Below are positions 12,754-13,327 of a DNA stretch of 13,327 bases, one piece after another. The notes beneath the pieces were generated by a model. The model ran no database searches, had not been told where the DNA came from, and was given only the letters and a program-made list of their open reading frames with translations. A program made the position numbers and the translations under genes. Numbering within the stretch: the first letter of the stretch is position 1; the number at the start of each line of letters is the position of its first letter. Source of the DNA: Chloroflexi bacterium UBA2235 (lineage in GTDB: Bacteria; Chloroflexota; UBA11872; UBA12225); contig DDYL01000109.1 in assembly GCA_002347925.1 (NCBI GenBank), positions 1 through 13,327 on the forward strand. Reading direction: 5' to 3'.

Positions 12754-12788
12754 CTGGGAGCGCTGGCGCCCTTGCCGGCAAGGGGATT
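12754..12788. repeat. Family III hairpin, GGGAGCGCTGGCGCCC type
   Basis: CTGGGAGCGCTGGCGCCC then TTGCCGGCAAGGGGATT, closely matching 10412-10444. It lies in the 210-base divergent gap between the TPR-glycosyltransferase start and the membrane protein start. Arms TTGCCGGCAA and GCGCTGGCGC can fold on themselves. Confidence 0.75.
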
Positions 12789-12802
12789 GTGAGGTGGTGC
12801 AC

Positions 12803-12856
12803 CGAGAGAGAGGGACCCCCACCCCCAATCCCTCCCACATTGCGAAGGGAGAGGTG
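12803..12856 (-). repeat. Family II palindromic repeat upstream of the TPR-glycosyltransferase gene
   Basis: Minus-strand reading: CCACCTCTCCCTTCGCAATG, then a G-rich run of four tracts with spacers A, ATT and T, then CCCTCTCTCTCGG. The run meets the simple rule for a G-quadruplex on the strand that would be in a TPR-gene leader, about 120 bases before its ATG. The rest of this divergent gap holds only the adjacent family III hairpin and the promoter-like elements of the plus-strand gene. Confidence 0.75.
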
Positions 12857-12870
12857 GGAATGACGCCCCC

Positions 12871-12899
12871 TTGGTGAGGCACTTTGGGACGGGTAGGAT
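12871..12899 (+). promoter_or_regulatory. Candidate promoter giving a leaderless mRNA
   Basis: TTGGTG (12871-12876) and TAGGAT (12894-12899) are separated by 17 bases; each has 4 of 6 consensus matches. Only 6 bases separate the -10 from the ATG at 12906, so transcription would begin at or within a base of the A of the start codon. Confidence 0.4.
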
Positions 12900-12905
12900 G
12901 CACGG

Positions 12906-13322
12906 ATGCTGAGATGGGCGTGGCGCGGTGGCACTGCCTTCGGGGTGGCGACCGCCGTCGTTGTGATCAAGCTGATGGTGCATGACACACTGGTTCCGGC
13001 GATCTGGGCGCCCGTGAATGTGGGCATCATGCTCGGGGGCATGCTGGGGTCGCTGTATGGCATCCGTGCCCAGATGGTTCCCGGGCACGACTTCGACATC
13101 TGGCGCGACATCATCCTCAACGTCGCCATCGGCGTGGTCGGCGGGATGCTTGTGGGGTCGATGGTGGCGGTGGTTGCATCGATTGGTCGGGCCGATTTGC
13201 CGGAACCGCTCTTCGGAGAACTCGGGCCAATCGTGATGGTCTGGACGGTGATCGGGACAATCGTCGGGTTCGTGGCGGGGGCGATCATCGACCGGGTTTG
13301 GGCGCGTCCCCGCGACGGCTAG
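12906..13322 (+). CDS. Small four-helix membrane protein, unknown
   Basis: A 138-aa protein I cannot assign to a named family. It has four membrane segments at about 8-26 (GGTAFGVATAVVVIKLMV), 32-53 (AIWAPVNVGIMLGGMLGSLYGI), 69-93 (IILNVAIGVVGGMLVGSMVAVVASI) and 106-127 (GPIVMVWTVIGTIVGFVAGAII). Repeated GxxxG/GxxG spacing suggests tight helix packing. Two short polar loops hold HDFDIWRD and GRADLPEPLFGE. The end is basic (RVWARPRDG). The composition is clearly membrane-like, which argues against the opposing long frame on the other strand. A weak AGGA lies 7 bases before the ATG, and a -10-like TAGGAT lies so close that a leaderless start is possible. Divergent from the TPR-glycosyltransferase gene. 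Confidence 0.8.
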   Translation: MLRWAWRGGTAFGVATAVVVIKLMVHDTLVPAIWAPVNVGIMLGGMLGSLYGIRAQMVPGHDFDIWRDIILNVAIGVVGGMLVGSMVAVVASIGRADLPEPLFGELGPIVMVWTVIGTIVGFVAGAIIDRVWARPRDG

Positions 13323-13327
13323 GGTTG

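Noticed and set aside
12696..13088. N-terminal extension of the TPR-glycosyltransferase frame (131 codons)
   Set aside because: It consists of family II and III repeat translation plus the antisense of a clear membrane protein gene; no domain and no ribosome-binding site.
1..13327. CRISPR array, tRNA, rRNA, integrase or IS transposase
   Set aside because: No regularly spaced direct repeats with unique spacers, no TTCGANNC-type T-arm in a foldable context, and no recombinase or transposase motifs in any frame.

Overview
The window is GC-rich bacterial chromosome with long minus-strand gene runs, frequent GTG starts, overlapping start/stop codons and many short G/C-rich interspersed repeats. 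A GatCAB amidotransferase, an RskA-type anti-sigma factor and dense palindromic repeats would fit a Chloroflexota-like (Thermomicrobia-like) organism or a metagenome-assembled relative. This placement is inference: no rRNA or tRNA gene and no phylogenetic marker can be tested here.

Left part (1-7182, minus strand): an apparent operon reading right to left, gatC - gatA - class I/II aminotransferase - gatB - RlmD-like 23S rRNA methyltransferase. gatA/aminotransferase and aminotransferase/gatB each share a 4-nt ATGA stop/start overlap. The repeats sit at the looser junctions (gatC/gatA and gatB/rlmD). The operon makes the Glu-tRNA(Gln)/Asp-tRNA(Asn) amidotransferase plus an rRNA modification enzyme, with a PLP aminotransferase locked between the amidotransferase subunits. 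It ends in a strong nested hairpin (222-284), and a perfect 45-bp tandem duplication lies at the window edge.

Middle (7183-8299): a divergent pair, an HxlR-family winged-helix regulator (minus) and a small multi-pass membrane protein (plus). They share a 139-base spacer with repeated GTGCC/GGCAC half-sites and a plausible promoter.

Right part (8317-10653): an RskA-like membrane anti-sigma factor and its ECF sigma factor, both minus strand. The sigma reading frame is extended at both ends by translated repeats. Upstream is a roughly 600-base repeat-rich, apparently non-coding region. Next come a 50-codon Cys-rich zinc-ribbon-like gene (plus, 10654-10806), a TPR-glycosyltransferase-like protein (minus, 10869-12695) that carries an in-frame palindromic repeat, and a divergent four-helix membrane protein (plus, 12906-13322) that may be translated from a leaderless mRNA.

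The most unusual signal is the set of repeat families. Family I has a C-rich run, then GATTGGAA-like, then CGCTTCGCT; I see about 13 copies. Family II is an inverted repeat of CTCTCCC/GGGAG type with a GGTTGGGGG run. Family III is a set of GC hairpins such as GGGCAGGGATGCCC. They occupy stop/start junctions and the ends of proteins, and in one case the interior of a protein. Relative to the neighbouring gene they mostly read in one direction, so that G-tracts appear in the mRNA.
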